This document shows positions 52,068-64,000 of a stretch of 64,000 nucleotides of DNA, piece by piece. The notes below the pieces were generated by a model, which worked only from the letters and a program-made list of their open reading frames with translations, did not search any database and was not told where the DNA came from. The stretch comes from Theristus sp. LFF4_11 (taxonomy: Eukaryota; Nematoda; Chromadorea; Monhysterida; Xyalidae). Numbering within the stretch: position 1 is the stretch's first letter; every line of letters begins with the position of its first letter. Both the position numbers and the translations under genes were made by a program. The stretch covers positions 1 to 64,000 of the forward strand of contig JASANC010002174.1 of the NCBI GenBank assembly GCA_030248135.1. The letters are read 5' to 3'.

Positions 52068-53366
52068 TCTAATGATTATGAAGGCCTCGTTTGAAGGCAC
52101 TGCACTCTGTTGCAACACTGGCGGTGCTGCACACGCACGCACAAACACAGGCGCACACACATGCGGTTTCAGAAGAGGGAGAGCGAGCGTCTCTGTGTTT
52201 GTTTGTGACTGGACAACAGAACAGAATATACTAATTTCTTCAATAAAAATTCAATTGTTACAGTGAATGAATCGAACCACCAAGGGCCGAACGAAAATGG
52301 TAAGTCACAATGCGGTAATAAAAGAAACTGCTAGAAAAAGAAAGCACTTTTATTCTTCTGACCATCAAGCACGTTGGACGTATCGCTTTTTTCTGTTAAT
52401 GAATGTATTTTTTAACCAAAAATATATTGAGTCACATGTTGTGCGTTCACAGAATATGTAAAACCACAGGTTACCCCGATTAAAAATGAACAAATAAGAA
52501 CACAAAAACCAGAATAAAACAATGGCATGGTTAAAAAAACTTTCGAACAAAATGAATCTAATAATAGTAATTATCGATCATAAAATTTAAAGAAAACAAA
52601 AACAGTTATGCATCAACAAATAAATCTTTGAATTATGAGACAAACACAAAATTCGTGGCGATTCTGCAAATAACATTCCAGCCTATCACAGCGCACAAGT
52701 TACAGATATCAACCGATTCGCCTAAAATCATTGAGAAAATAACCAATTTGCAAACGTTTCGGCTGTTAAAAAGCACGGAGCTGAACGGATAAGTGCACGA
52801 CAAACGCTCTTGCCTCATCTACAGTATGTTTGTTTAAATCTGCCACTTAACTCGCACAATACAGAGAACAAAATCGGAACTGCAAGAAAACACATTTAGC
52901 CACAAATGGGGTGTTTGATTTCAACAAAAATTAAACCCGATAGATTCGCTGTGCTTGTAGTTTAAAATTTCTAATTCTCTGTATTCTGCGAAAAAAATGA
53001 CAAATTAAAACAAATATAATTTACCTAGAATTTGTATCAACTCAATGGTTATCGGTGGGGGTATTTACCCGAAAGTCGATGCAAAAAAATTGCAAGTCAA
53101 AAGATGTGGAACATTCCCTAGAAAATACAAAAAAATGGAACAAACGTTCGAAAACTCAAGTAGACGACATGGAATGAGCAACAGCAAAAAGGATACAGAG
53201 AAGGAAATTTTTTGCGAAAAAAAACCAAAACAAGGAAACAAAGTATAATTGATAAACTACCTAACATGAGAAAAAAAACAACAAAAAATACCATTCAATA
53301 ACCGCACAACAACTTTTCAGCACTAAAATCAACAGAAACATCGCAAAAATTCAATCATAAATCTGC
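52068..53366. other. Spacer between RRBP1-like and COMMD10 genes
   Basis: About 1.3 kb of AT-rich DNA follows the stop of the upstream gene (53367). It should contain that gene's 3' untranslated region and the COMMD10 promoter or trans-splice site, but no signal could be pinned down. Open frames here are short and A-rich. Confidence 0.45.
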
Positions 53367-56300
53367 TCACTTCACGCTAACACAGACACCGAGAGCGGTT
53401 AGCTTATCTTTCAGCTGCTTGTTCGTAGCGAACTCTTTATTGAGCTGTTTCTCACGCTCTTGCAAACGTTGTTTTAACTGAAACCGGATTTTGTGACAGC
53501 TTTTCCTTTTCACGTTCATCAAGTAAAATCACTGGAACTACCACACACTCACAGTATTCAATTCCTCGTGTAGAGACACCTCTCCATTTGATTCCTGAAA
53601 AAACAGCAATATCGATATTTTGGTGTCACCATTGTCTGAAGGTAGAATAAAAAAGGTTAGGTAGAGCGTGGTTAAACGGTGCTGTGCGTCGTTGGCGTGC
53701 TTCGTGAAACCCATGAAAATTCAAAATCAAGAAATGTCCATCGCCAAAACAAACCATAAATAGAAGTTGTACAGAGCGAATAGCAGCGGCTGAGTTGGTG
53801 CTGTTGTGTCAAGCAACAAGACAAAAGCATATTCTAGCATAAAACGAGCATCGAACAACGGTTCAACGAAGACTATTTTTTATTGACTTATCATTGAAAT
53901 CACTGGTGTCTGGCAGGTTCGGCGGCCTAGAAAAAGCGAATCATGCAAAAAAGACGTTAGAGGCCTGCACCGTCATTCAAGTATTGTGCATTTATTCAAA
54001 CGTGTCCGGACTAAAATGACGTCATTTGCTTCAAAAACGCCCGTTTGTCAAAAGTACAGGCACTAAAATTTCAGTTTGGTGTGACTGATTCGACGTTGGT
54101 GTGACTGATTCGACGTTCACCATTTGTTTACGGGAAGCAATCGGCTAAACGGAAAGTCTGGTTTGCTGTGAACGACCAGCGCATGTTTTGCGCCACATGA
54201 CGTCATTTCAGTGGGACACGTTTAAAAAAGGTCATATTAATAAGTGCCAAATTACACGCCGTTTGCGTTGTTTTTTAATAGCCCGCGTTCCGTTTTGGAC
54301 TGGCTCAATTTGAGCTGGATCAGTGATCTCTAGCACCTTCGAACACCGTGTACCTCATGCAATCACCGTTTTCTGCCGAATCATGGCAACAAATCCACCA
54401 CCACCATTTCGTATTAGACGTTAGTGGATGCGCGGTTACATCCATGAATGACTGGTGCTCGTGCATTGTGTTGCACAGCCATTTCACAATCAGCTGCTCA
54501 ACGGCAACAAGTGCACGTGACGACGTACTTTGTACAGTTTCAGCTGTTCCCTCAGCTGTGCGACCGAGTCCTGTTCGTGGCGCAGTGCGTCCTGGCCGAC
54601 TTTCAGCATGCCACGCAGCTTGACCGCCTGTGCAGACAGATCGCGCCCGGTCGAGCGCTCCGTCTCGAGTGCCCGCTGCAGCACCACGATTTGCTGCAAC
54701 AGAAAACAGCGGTGCGCTCAAATGGAGGCAACATGTGAACGAGCTGCTTTGAGGCACTACGCACGGACGTCCCGCTTTGGAGACACTGCACATTGCTATG
54801 ACACCGTAATGTTGATGCGCAGTCACAAATAAACACACACGCTGTCGCGTGCGCTGCTGTTATATTGCTGTTACACGTGCCTGTGTGTTTGCGACTGTTT
54901 GCCGTGTGACCAGTTGCACTGTCTTTTGATCAGGACTTTACCACCTTCATGGTGCAGCCAACCGACACATGAAATTCTGTGTTAATGCCCCTCCCAATCC
55001 CGAAAGCAATTATTTCGCAATGCACACTTGCCTCACGTAGCGTGTCTCGTTCTCGCTCCTCCACTGCCAGTTTCTGCTGCAGTTCGGCCAATTGACTGCG
55101 CACCTAAAAACGCAACGTTTGATTTCTTTGATCAATAAGATCACATGACACTTGAGTCACATGACAGGCAACATCACTGAAATCATAGATAATTAGGCAC
55201 AAGTAACGCTCATTTTTTTCCTCAACAGAGTAGTTTGGAACAAAATGCGGTATATTATTGCCGGATTGTAAAAACACATACTGTATAACGAAAATATCAA
55301 TAACGGGATGTGATTGGTGCAGTCGAACACATAAAACTTGCAATTCCAGGTGGCTGGTTGGCTGCACAGCACATGGGCAACAAAAATGCATCACAATGCT
55401 GCAGCAGATAATTAGCGCATTACACAGAATTGTGTGGTCGACTGCAATAATAATGCACACGAGCGAGCAAAACCGAGCGGCAATTCAAACCTGAACAGAA
55501 CATCACTACTACGCAAGAACAACAACAACAACAACTGCATGCTCGCAAACAGCGCGTTCCATCACTTAGAGCTATATCATCTTCAATCTTACAGTCAACA
55601 AAGCTCACCTCAGCAACACCCAACATTGTCTGAAGGAAAGGCAATGCCGACGCTTTACAGGCACCGATGGTAAAGTCACATTTGGTTCACCATCTTTTCA
55701 GTGATCACAGTGAGACAAGCGAATGAAACCACAAACGAAGACGTCGAAACGTACCAACTCATTCATAGTTGTCTCGTAACGTTGGATGTCTTGTTTCAGT
55801 GCCTTGTTTTCAGCGACGATCGCTGCGTTGTCCACCTGCAACATACGATACACAGCTTCGTTACGCATCACCTCAGTCACACTCGCCCACATGCAACCAA
55901 GCTCAACGTACAGTGACCGTGGTGTGCGTGTGCGTGTGCTCACGTCGGACAATCACCTCTAGCTCGCGTAGCCATTCACGGTAAACCTGAACATATACAA
56001 GGGCAACTGTGCAAAATTGAAAGCAAATTCCACGACCACACGCCATTCATTCACAGGTCCCTTTTGAATTGAGCTCACTGATTAATGGTGCTGTCCAACT
56101 CGATACAGCCAATCAGCAAGCCAGGTTCAAACGTCCAGAATGCACAAACCACATTTGCGAGTGTAACCAAGCACAGGCCAGTTTCATTTGAATTCAATAA
56201 CAGCCCAATTCGCACCTCTGGTTCAGCGTCGGCAGAGGGCACTTCGGGCGCCTGGTCAGTCATTTGCGGCGCCATTATGCTGAGAATCGACGACATCTCC

Positions 56301-59300
56301 TTTTGCATATCGCTCAATTTTTTTTCGTATTCACGCTGCAAAAACATAACCTGTAAAAATCACCTTTTCAGTGATTACTGATCACTAACACCACACGGTA
56401 CTGTCACCCACCTTAATTTGAGCCACATCATCGTTCGTACTGTTGTTGGTGGCGGCTCGATTCTGAAAAATAATCGTTTCTGAAAAACACTGAAAGTTCA
56501 ATCGATTCGTTGAAAGCACCAAAGCAGAGTACAATCGAACATTTTTCGCGGCATTCAGCTGAACACAGAGCGCATCGTACTTGGACTGCCACATCGAGTC
56601 CTGCTCGCGTGCGCGCCACTCCAACGCGTTCAAATCGGACACCTGACCCACAAAGAGACAATTGAAACGAATGAGCGACGTGCAGTGTGCAGGTGCACCA
56701 CGGACAATGGACACACACTGGTACAGTTGTTGTCTAGTTCTGCGACTCAACCTCAAAACGCAGTGAAAAGCATTCAGCTGTATGCGTGACGCGGCAACGG
56801 AGTGATCCAGTCGTACGTTAGTATTTCAGGAACTCAGTTCACTTCGATAGTTTTAATTGGCCGCGTCATTCGTGAAAGTGATTCCATGCGTGCATTGAGT
56901 CGTAGCACCCCAAAAAGATAATTCCCATACCGTCCACCCGGACAGAACACACGAACACGCGTACCAGACTGGCTAAGGCGCTTTGGCATGCGGTTAGTTC
57001 GGCTTGAAGTTGCTCGTTCTGCTCAGTCTTATCACTCAACAACTTTGAATCGTCGCTTTTTGTGGCAGTTCCACTCTGAAACGCGTTATTGTTTTTTTTA
57101 AAAATCAAAATCCCAAATACCACCGGTTTCTGTGTGAGCGTCAAAATCTGCCCGTGAAAAACACCCGTCACCACCGACAGGGCCCAACTACCAACAACCC
57201 AATACAAGCAGTGGCTCCTCAACCAAACTTGCCAAACAGCCAAAACGCAGCGCGGCAACTTGCCTTTTCCGGTGTTATATTCAGCGGCGGCGTTCTCGTG
57301 ATGATTTCTTTCAATTGTGACCACCACTTGGACGTTGTCTGAATGTTGGGTGATTTTTTTTAAAACTGAATGATTCAATCAATTGATCGCGCAACTAAAT
57401 CGAAGGAATCAAGTAAACTTGGCTTAAACTTAAATTTTTTTCAGTGATGATAGCACCAAAAAACCAACCGGGTCGTCATCGTCGTCAGTGCCAGTGGGCC
57501 ATTTAGCGCTGGGGAACACGATCGACAGAAGCGAAATGAAGCTGGCACGTTGCTCGCATAGCAACTTTTTGTATCGGTTCTAAAAAAATGTCAAAACTAA
57601 AAAATTGCACCAGTTGAATGAAAACTAACTGCTCACATCGAAAAGCTGGATTGCGTGAGCGAATGTGGGAACAAGCAACCAAGAAGCAACAACCTCAGTG
57701 TCGGCGACCAACTGGCTGCTGGTGCTTTCGACCTCCTTCACCGACTCAACCACTTTGTAGTTCTTGCTTCTGAGTTCCTGAAAATTACAACAGATGTTTC
57801 CGCTCTGGCCCACGAAATGTTGTAAACGCTTGAAGCAGCTCTGCTTAGCTTGAAAACACTACACACTAGCATAAGTGCACAACACAAAATTACCTACGGT
57901 TGAAAAACATGAAAGAGGTAGCAAGTCTGTTCGTTCATTCCTTAATTTGCGCCTTTCAACAACCGATCGAACCAACTGAACGAACCGCAGCTGTTGAGTG
58001 TCGTGGTGTTAAAAATTATAAACTTTTGAAAATTAAGCAGTGAAATCAAAGAGAAAAGTAGAAAAATCTCTCAGACAAGATGGACAGACCAACAAAATGG
58101 GACACAAGAATGACAGAACGAAAGAAAAAGACAATTTAAGAAAAACTAGCAGGCAGATTGCAAAGAAGCTTGACACGCACAAAAAACCAACACAAACTAA
58201 ACGGTTAGAGCGCTTACATCATTCTTTGAGCGTAATGTCTCGATCTGAGAGCGCAATTTTGTCAGCTCAATCGGGGAGCACTGAAAATTTCCGTGCTTCA
58301 CTCCGTTAACAACCATTCCCACGTTGTCCTCACAATTTTAGTCAAATCATTACCGTCGAAGTTGACTGAGGTGAGGGTGATTGCTGGTGAGCATTGTTGA
58401 TCACATACGACAAACTGTGTTCCACTGCCTTCAATGCATCCGCACAAACCTGCACCAAGCACAACAAAATGAACGAACTAACTTAGCCGAAACCAGAAGT
58501 ACACCAGTTTTGCACAGTAAAAAACGAGATTCAGACATGGCTGATCGCACCTCATTCGTAGAATTTTCGGTAATTTTCGGCAGCGTTGGAACATTCGTTG
58601 AAGAGCCAACCGCTCGTGTGCTAAGCACATTTCGGACTGAGTCAACGTGCGCAGCCACCATGCAATTAAATTGAACCTAGAGAGAACAAGGCAGCGTGTG
58701 ATAGGTGTTAGTGGAGTAAAAGAACACCGCGGCACAAGAGCAGTGGCTTTGTTGCTGTCGTGCAAATGAACAAACGGTTGCTTGCTTGGTGGTGTTTAAT
58801 TGAACGGACAAATTTTGAAGTTGCGACGAAGCCACAATATCAACACACGCTCAGACAAGTCAAGTCATGAAACTTAAGTACAAGAACATTTGTTTCATAA
58901 AAAGCACAGAGTAAACTTTTTCGAACTCTCGAAGCACATTGGATGGAATTGTTGTGCAACAGCTGCGGTTCATGAACAGAACTACTGATGGACAGAGGAA
59001 ACTGATTTTTGTTTCTGGTTTCCATCTTCATGTTCAGCTTGTGAACATAAATGACAAGACAAAGTGAATAGTATCAACTAGCCAACCGTTGGTGACAGTA
59101 ACGAGACGTTACGAATGAAAACTAAAAAAAGAAACAAGTTGAAATGAAAAAAAGGCGTTGTCGTGTCACCTCGGTTTCGCGCACGACCGACTGACTCTGG
59201 CGTTCCGCCTCGCGCACTGCGTCAACCGCCTTGAAATTACGCTCGCGCAGTTCCTGGAACAGCTTTTTTGCAACTGTTTTTGCTTTTTGAAACCTTAAAT

Positions 59301-62300
59301 AAGCCGTTCAAAACTTTTCGCCAATAATCATTCAAACCCACACTCCGAAATTACAATAACGCCGAAAAAACATTGGACCAGGCCTGGTACAAAGCCGTTT
59401 TTATCTTAATATTGCCAGGAAAAACCGCTTTTTTCTTTTTAATATTAAAGAATGAATTTCTCAAATGCCACATTGATCGTGGAAACCCGTGATAACAATA
59501 AGACACCCGCAGAAACTACCTTCAAGTGTGGAACTAGGGGACACGGTGGAAGAGGGTGAACATTACTTGTTTTCTTGGCGTTTCGAGAAGAAAATCGACT
59601 TTAAAACCGTTTTATTTCAAAAAATTTCCAAAAAATTTTAAGGTAAAAACGGGCTCTTTTCATTTTTTTGCAAAAAACAAAAACACAACCTTTTTTGAAA
59701 AAAAACGGTTTTATTTACCACGCCAACCCCACCTTGGACACAGTAAAAAAATACAAAAGAAAACATGAAAGCCCGACAAACTTGATTTTTGCGTTTCAAT
59801 TCATCCAACTCTGATTTGAGCTGCTCAATCTGCTCATCCTTTTCGCTGGAGTTGTCAGTAGTCTCAACCACGACCACTTCTCGTTCCACCTAAACATGCA
59901 ACATTGTCAGACACGTCTTTCAAAACCAAGAACCATTCAATCTCGAACTTCACAGTTGCCGTTTTTTAATTTCACTGGTGAATCAATCACTAAAACGAGC
60001 ACCAACCACGTTTTCCGTCGACAAGCACTGCGCCTTCAAATCTTGCACCTCCTTTTCTAGATCGATCGCACGTTTTTCGAATGTCCTGAAAACAAACACA
60101 ACAAACTTGAGTGCATTCAATTGCACAACTCAAAATCTACTCCACTGATGAGTAGTTATTTTAAAATTGAATTTTCAACCCCCATAAAACAAAAAGGTGC
60201 GAAACCCCCCATAAAAGACTGCTTATCTCCAGCCCACAGTTTACCAAAACATGTGCAAAATTGCAAACGGAAGCAGCATCTCTAAACACACCCCTATCCA
60301 TCCATCCACCCATCTGATTATGCACTTGCAACCGAGCAGTACACACCACTGCTGCCTACTACAAAACGCATCGTGGGCGGCTGTTTGAATAATAAAAGTG
60401 ACGTCTCTCTTTCTCTGTGTCCCTGTGTGTGTACAGGCTGCGCACAATTGTTTTGTGATACGTGTGCACCAACACCAAAGAATAGTAGTTGGTAGGTGTG
60501 CAGGACGTATATAGGCGATCATGACACACACACACACGCACTGCACATGCAGATGCAGCCAATCAGCAACAAAACACCCTGCACAGCATCGCCTGTCTCG
60601 TCTCACCGTGTGTCTCTGCTCTCACAAAATATGAAAAAAAATGCTTGTAGCAACCCAAAACCGATTCGCTACGGAATAGAACACTTTCACCAATATGAAC
60701 AGACAGGCAGTTTTTTTTTCAAACGGAAAAACAGTTGCACAGCAATGAATGAACACCGTTGGTGTTGTTAACTGAGATATGGGCACGCTGAAGAAGACAA
60801 GACAAGACACAGATGATTGACAGACTGCAATCAAACACGCAGTCTCAGACGGTCACAAAAAGAACAAAAAACCGACACAGTCTTAACTTCAGAACAGTTG
60901 ACTAACAAAAGACACCCGATAAAAACCAAGTACAATCATACAAACATGCAAAAAGCGCAAAACCAACTGCAATGCGTCCAATCGCTGTTTGTCTGCCTGA
61001 ATGCGTGCGGTCAACTGGTGCAGCTGGCTCTGCAGCTCGCCCACTGATTTATTCGAACTGGCGCCTTTCGTTTTCAGGGTCTCATTTTCGGCGGCCAGCG
61101 CTGCCAGCTCGGACTTCAACGACGACTCCGTTTCTTGGAGCGACGCTTTGCTGAAAATATTGCTCCGATGAGAGATTTCCAGGTTTAAAATCACTTTAAA
61201 TTATTACGTCCCATTCTTGCACAGGGATTGGTTGAATCAAGCTCACTAACAACACACAAAAAACGCAATCACTCAATCTACTAGAATAAAAATGATGTTC
61301 TTCAGTGTTTTGATCACCACCTCTTGACAGTGGTCTCGAGCTGTGTGCGTGTCTGTGTCAACGACTCCTGCTCAGCTAGCAGTTTCGCTTGCAGTTCCGT
61401 CAATTGGCTCTTCAAATCGGCCGTTTCTTGCAGGCAGTGTTGTTTCGTTTGCTCGCATTTTCCGTGCTCCATGCTGCACAATGTAATGTTCATGATAACA
61501 ACAAATATTAAAAAAAAACAAATTGGAAATTGTAGATGGACGTCAAACACTAGCAGAAATATAAAATGAACCAACTTTCAATACAAGCTGCAAAAATCTG
61601 AAAAAGCCAGCGTTTGCACACGAAATCAAAAGCCGTCACGAACGCACATCAACGATTTGTAGCGACTGTCAGTGTCATCGAGTTGCTTGCCGAGTTTGTC
61701 AATCTGCATCTGCAGCTCGTCCACGACTGCGCCGATCTGTTTCTCCCCAGAAGACGACTGCGTCAACAGCTCCGTCGTCCTCGCGTTCTCCAGTCGCAGT
61801 GTTTCCACCTCTGTTTCTAATTCAGCACATCTGCAATTCAAATACCTTTTGTTGTTTTATTTCTTTTCATTTTCTGTTTGGTTTTTGTTATTTTGTTGTT
61901 GTTATATGTTCTGCGATCTTAAGCATCAAGCAAATGCACAAGGACACAGGTTCCGATCCAGCAAGCTGGGTGGGTACACAGCCAGAGAGAAGTTGAAGTT
62001 GTAGTTGAAGGAGCTCCCTTGATTTTAGAAAACCGAAGGTACACCCCCACCCACCCATCTTATGGCAAACCCTGCAGCGGAATCAGCGAACCGGCACTAA
62101 ACCCACAAACGTTACCTATTCGCTTGCATCTCAGCGTCTTTCAACGACTGACGCAGCGCGTTCATCTCAGCGGTGACTTTATTGATTCTGGCGTTTGACT
62201 CGTGCAACTGACGGTCTACATCGTCCTTAGCAGACTCGGCCGTTTGCAGTTTGCTCTTAACAGCAGCCATCTGCTGTTTGGTGGTCTCCAGCTCGTTGGT

Positions 62301-64000
62301 GACATTCTGAAAACACAACACAGTGTTGTTTCAGTTCCGACTGAGCATACGGTGCAGTATGGTGCATATGGTGTCACCGTCGGGGGGGAGGGAGGGGGGG
62401 GGGACGACGGTCGCCGCTCAATGGCGTTCTGACGGTTCTCGGGTAGCGGCAAAAACACCGCCAAAAATCCCACACAGAAAAAGGGGGGGGCGTTTGCTTG
62501 ATGCGGGACAATTTCTGCAAACCTTCGTGTGGCGGCAAACGCACCTTCTGCCAAAGTGTCCTACGACGGGCATGGTTTTGACGAAGATCAGATTGTTGTT
62601 GTTTGTTGATCAGATCAGATCAACAACAACAACAACGGAGATCAGATAGAACTGTGAAAATGACGCACCGTGATTGCGTTGTGATCGACATGACCGTTGT
62701 GCATCGGCTCAACGTTGCCGTTGATCGTTGGTGACTGCGACAGTGAGGCGTCGCTCTTCAGCTGCTCATGAGAGGCCTGCAGCGCGTGCGCAGCCTGCAT
62801 TGCAACACTGTCCCGTGCAACCTTGCTCATTGCAACACTGCCCCGTGCAACCTTGCACATTGCAACACTGCCCCGTGCAACCTGGCACATTGCAACACTG
62901 CCCCGTGCAACCTTGCACATTGCAACACTGCCCCGTGCAACCTTGCACATTGCAACACTCCGTGCAACCTTGCACATTGCAACACTGCCCCGTGCAACCT
63001 GGCACATTGAACCCATGCGCCGTGCAACCTTGCACATTGCTACACCCCGTGCAACCTTGCACATTGCAACACTCCGTGCAACCTTGCACATTGCAACACT
63101 GCCCCGTGCAACCTTGCACATTGCAACACTGCCCCGTGCAACCTTGCACATTGCAACACTGCCCCGTGCAACCTTGCACATTGCAACACTGCCCCGTGCA
63201 ACCTTGCACATTGCAACACTGCCCCGTGCAACCTTGCACATTGCAACACTGCCCCGTGCAACCTTGCACATTGCAACACTCCGTGCAACCTTGCACATTG
63301 CAACACGACTCCGTGCAACCTTGCACATTGCAACACTGCCCCGTGCAACCTTGCACATTGCAACACTGCCCCGTGCAACCTTGCACATTGCAACACTGCC
63401 CCGTGCAACCTTGCACATTGCAACACTGCCCCGTGCAACCTTGCACATTGCAACACTGCCCCGTGCAACCTTGCACATTGCAACACTGCCCCGTGCAACC
63501 TTGCACATTGCAACACTGCCCCGTGCAACCTTGCACATTGCAACACTCCGTGCAACCTTGCACATTGCAACACTGCCCCGTGCAACCTTGCACATTGCAA
63601 CACTGCCCCGTGCAACCTTGCACATTGCAACACTCCGTGCAACCTTGCACATTGCAACACTGCCCCGTGCAACCTTGCACATTGCAACACTGCCCCGTGC
63701 AACCTGGCACATTGCAACACTCCGTGCAACCTTGCACATTGCAACACTGCCCCGTGCAACCTTGCACATTGCAACACTGCCCCGTGCAACCTTGCACATT
63801 GCAACACTGCCCCGTGCAACCTTGCACATTGCAACACTGCCCCGTGCAACCTTGCACATTGCAACACTGCCCCGTGCAACCTGGCACATTGCAACACTGC
63901 CCCGTGCAACCTTGCACATTGCAACACTGCCCCGTGCAACCTTGCACATTGCAACACTGCCCCGTGCAACCTTGCACATTGCAACACTGCCCCGTGCAAC
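53367..64000 (-). CDS. RRBP1 (p180)/kinectin-like coiled-coil protein, 5' end outside window
   Basis: RRBP1 and kinectin are ER-membrane coiled-coil proteins that bind ribosomes, microtubules or kinesin. The gene enters from the right edge: a repeat-bearing exon (64000-62669) and then more than 20 small exons, for example 62306-62115, 61830-61648, 61473-61321, 61150-60968, about 60087-60009, 59890-59783, 57777-57695, 56643-56530, 54695-54535, ending near 53475-53367 with ..KLTALGVCVSVK and TGA. Nearly all encode heptad-rich helix. Resemblance to RRBP1 rests on the paired ELRSKNYKVVESVKE (57.7 kb) and ELRERNFKAVDAVREAE (59.2 kb), echoing LREKNWEAMEAL, on a LLSIVFPSAK segment, on KWWSQLKEI, and on the end block LRGMLKVGQDALRHEQDSV. 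The membrane anchor expected at the N-terminus is not in the window. Plain coiled coils resemble one another, so the family call is probable, not certain. Confidence 0.75.
56865..56925 (+). repeat. Fragment of the ~210-bp intronic repeat
   Basis: GTGCATTGAGTCGTAGCACC followed by an A-run resembles the right end of the copies at 33009, 33642 and 48195. It lies in an intron of the RRBP1-like gene. Confidence 0.4.
62340..62640. other. Intron of the RRBP1-like gene with poly-G tract
   Basis: The intron between the repeat exon and the exon at 62306 has a G-rich tract (62380-62402) and a short foldback near 62580-62635 (GATCAGATTGTTGTTGTT and AACAACAACAAC..GATCAGAT). No coding is seen. Confidence 0.6.
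62799..64000 (-). repeat. Coding 30-bp minisatellite encoding a basic decapeptide
   Basis: About 40 head-to-tail units run to the window edge. Read on the minus strand in the frame continuous with the downstream unique coding (MQAAHALQASHEQLKSD..), each unit is GSVAMCKVAR, net charge +2. About seven units are 27 bp and lack one residue; one is a divergent RRMGS variant; some have Lys replaced by Gln. Every length change is a multiple of three, which supports translation in this gene. The unit contains the near-palindrome GTGCAACCTTGCAC. All three minus-strand frames are open, so frame choice rests on continuity with the unique sequence. Confidence 0.93.

Noticed and set aside
54040..54120. 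Short tandem GGTGTGACTGATTCGACGTT
   Set aside because: Only two copies of about 20 bp within an intron; not distinctive enough to annotate as a repeat family.
62766..63977. A 403-codon frame reading QGCTGQCCNV repeats, looking like a cysteine-rich secreted or antifreeze-like protein
   Set aside because: It is an alternative frame of the same 30-bp minisatellite; the MCKVAR frame is the one continuous with downstream unique coding and exon boundaries.
62799..64000. CRISPR-like array
   Set aside because: The units are contiguous with no spacers, the DNA is eukaryotic and the array is coding.

Overview
The window is eukaryotic nuclear DNA from a nematode. All recognisable genes are split into short exons with GT..AG (and a few apparent GC..AG) introns. 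One gene is a cuticle collagen with the nematode N-terminal domain, a KPRGKR processing site and cysteine-flanked Gly-X-Y blocks. Another is a large cellular RNA-dependent RNA polymerase of the EGO-1/RRF family. Exons are GC-rich against AT-rich, repeat-loaded introns and spacers. Several features differ from Caenorhabditis (a fused SCPx thiolase/SCP2 gene, an RRBP1-like gene, COMMD10), so a nematode outside the rhabditids is my inference; the species cannot be named from this sequence.

Layout. 1-5269: gene-poor, with poly-G/C tracts and AT-rich repeats. 5270-9944 (+): SCPx, 15 exons, introns carrying a tRNA-derived SINE, two foldback elements and a 68-bp direct repeat. 11081-15128 (-): an unc-4/UNCX homeobox gene, 4 exons. 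15.1-21.1 kb: long spacer with a degenerate CA/GC-rich satellite at its right end. 21122-23009 (+): cuticle collagen, 10 exons. 23549-28093 (-): WDR83/MORG1 WD40 protein, 5 exons, with a 1.26-kb foldback transposon (itself holding a nested element) and a ~149-bp satellite in its second intron. 28489-about 40.3 kb (-): the RNA-dependent RNA polymerase, more than 20 exons, with at least two foldback elements and copies of a ~210-bp repeat in its introns. 40982-42268 (-): a BTB/T1 (KCTD-type) protein whose first exon and upstream region were duplicated in tandem (41791-43600 and 43601-45363). 45354-46486 (-): single-domain rhodanese. 46910-51017 (-): poly(ADP-ribose) glycohydrolase. 51232-52067 (-): COMMD10. 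53367 to beyond 64000 (-): an RRBP1/kinectin-like coiled-coil protein whose upstream part in the window is about 40 tandem 30-bp units encoding a basic decapeptide.

From 28.5 kb to the right edge all genes lie on the minus strand. Only 215 bp separate the COMMD10 stop from the PARG start, and 424 bp separate the PARG stop from the rhodanese start, so a polycistronic unit is possible but not shown. Functionally the genes are mixed: peroxisomal lipid beta-oxidation and sterol transfer (SCPx), neuronal identity (unc-4), cuticle, MAPK scaffold/splicing (WDR83), small-RNA amplification (RdRP), ADP-ribose turnover (PARG), endosomal trafficking (COMMD10) and rough-ER structure (RRBP1-like). The most striking item is the decapeptide array at 62.8-64 kb: mammalian p180/RRBP1 also has a basic decapeptide array, with an unrelated sequence. 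Exon joins for SCPx, unc-4, collagen, WDR83, rhodanese, COMMD10 and KCTD were worked out by reading splice sites and phase, and the summed lengths are whole codons; joins in the RdRP, PARG and RRBP1-like genes are partly approximate.
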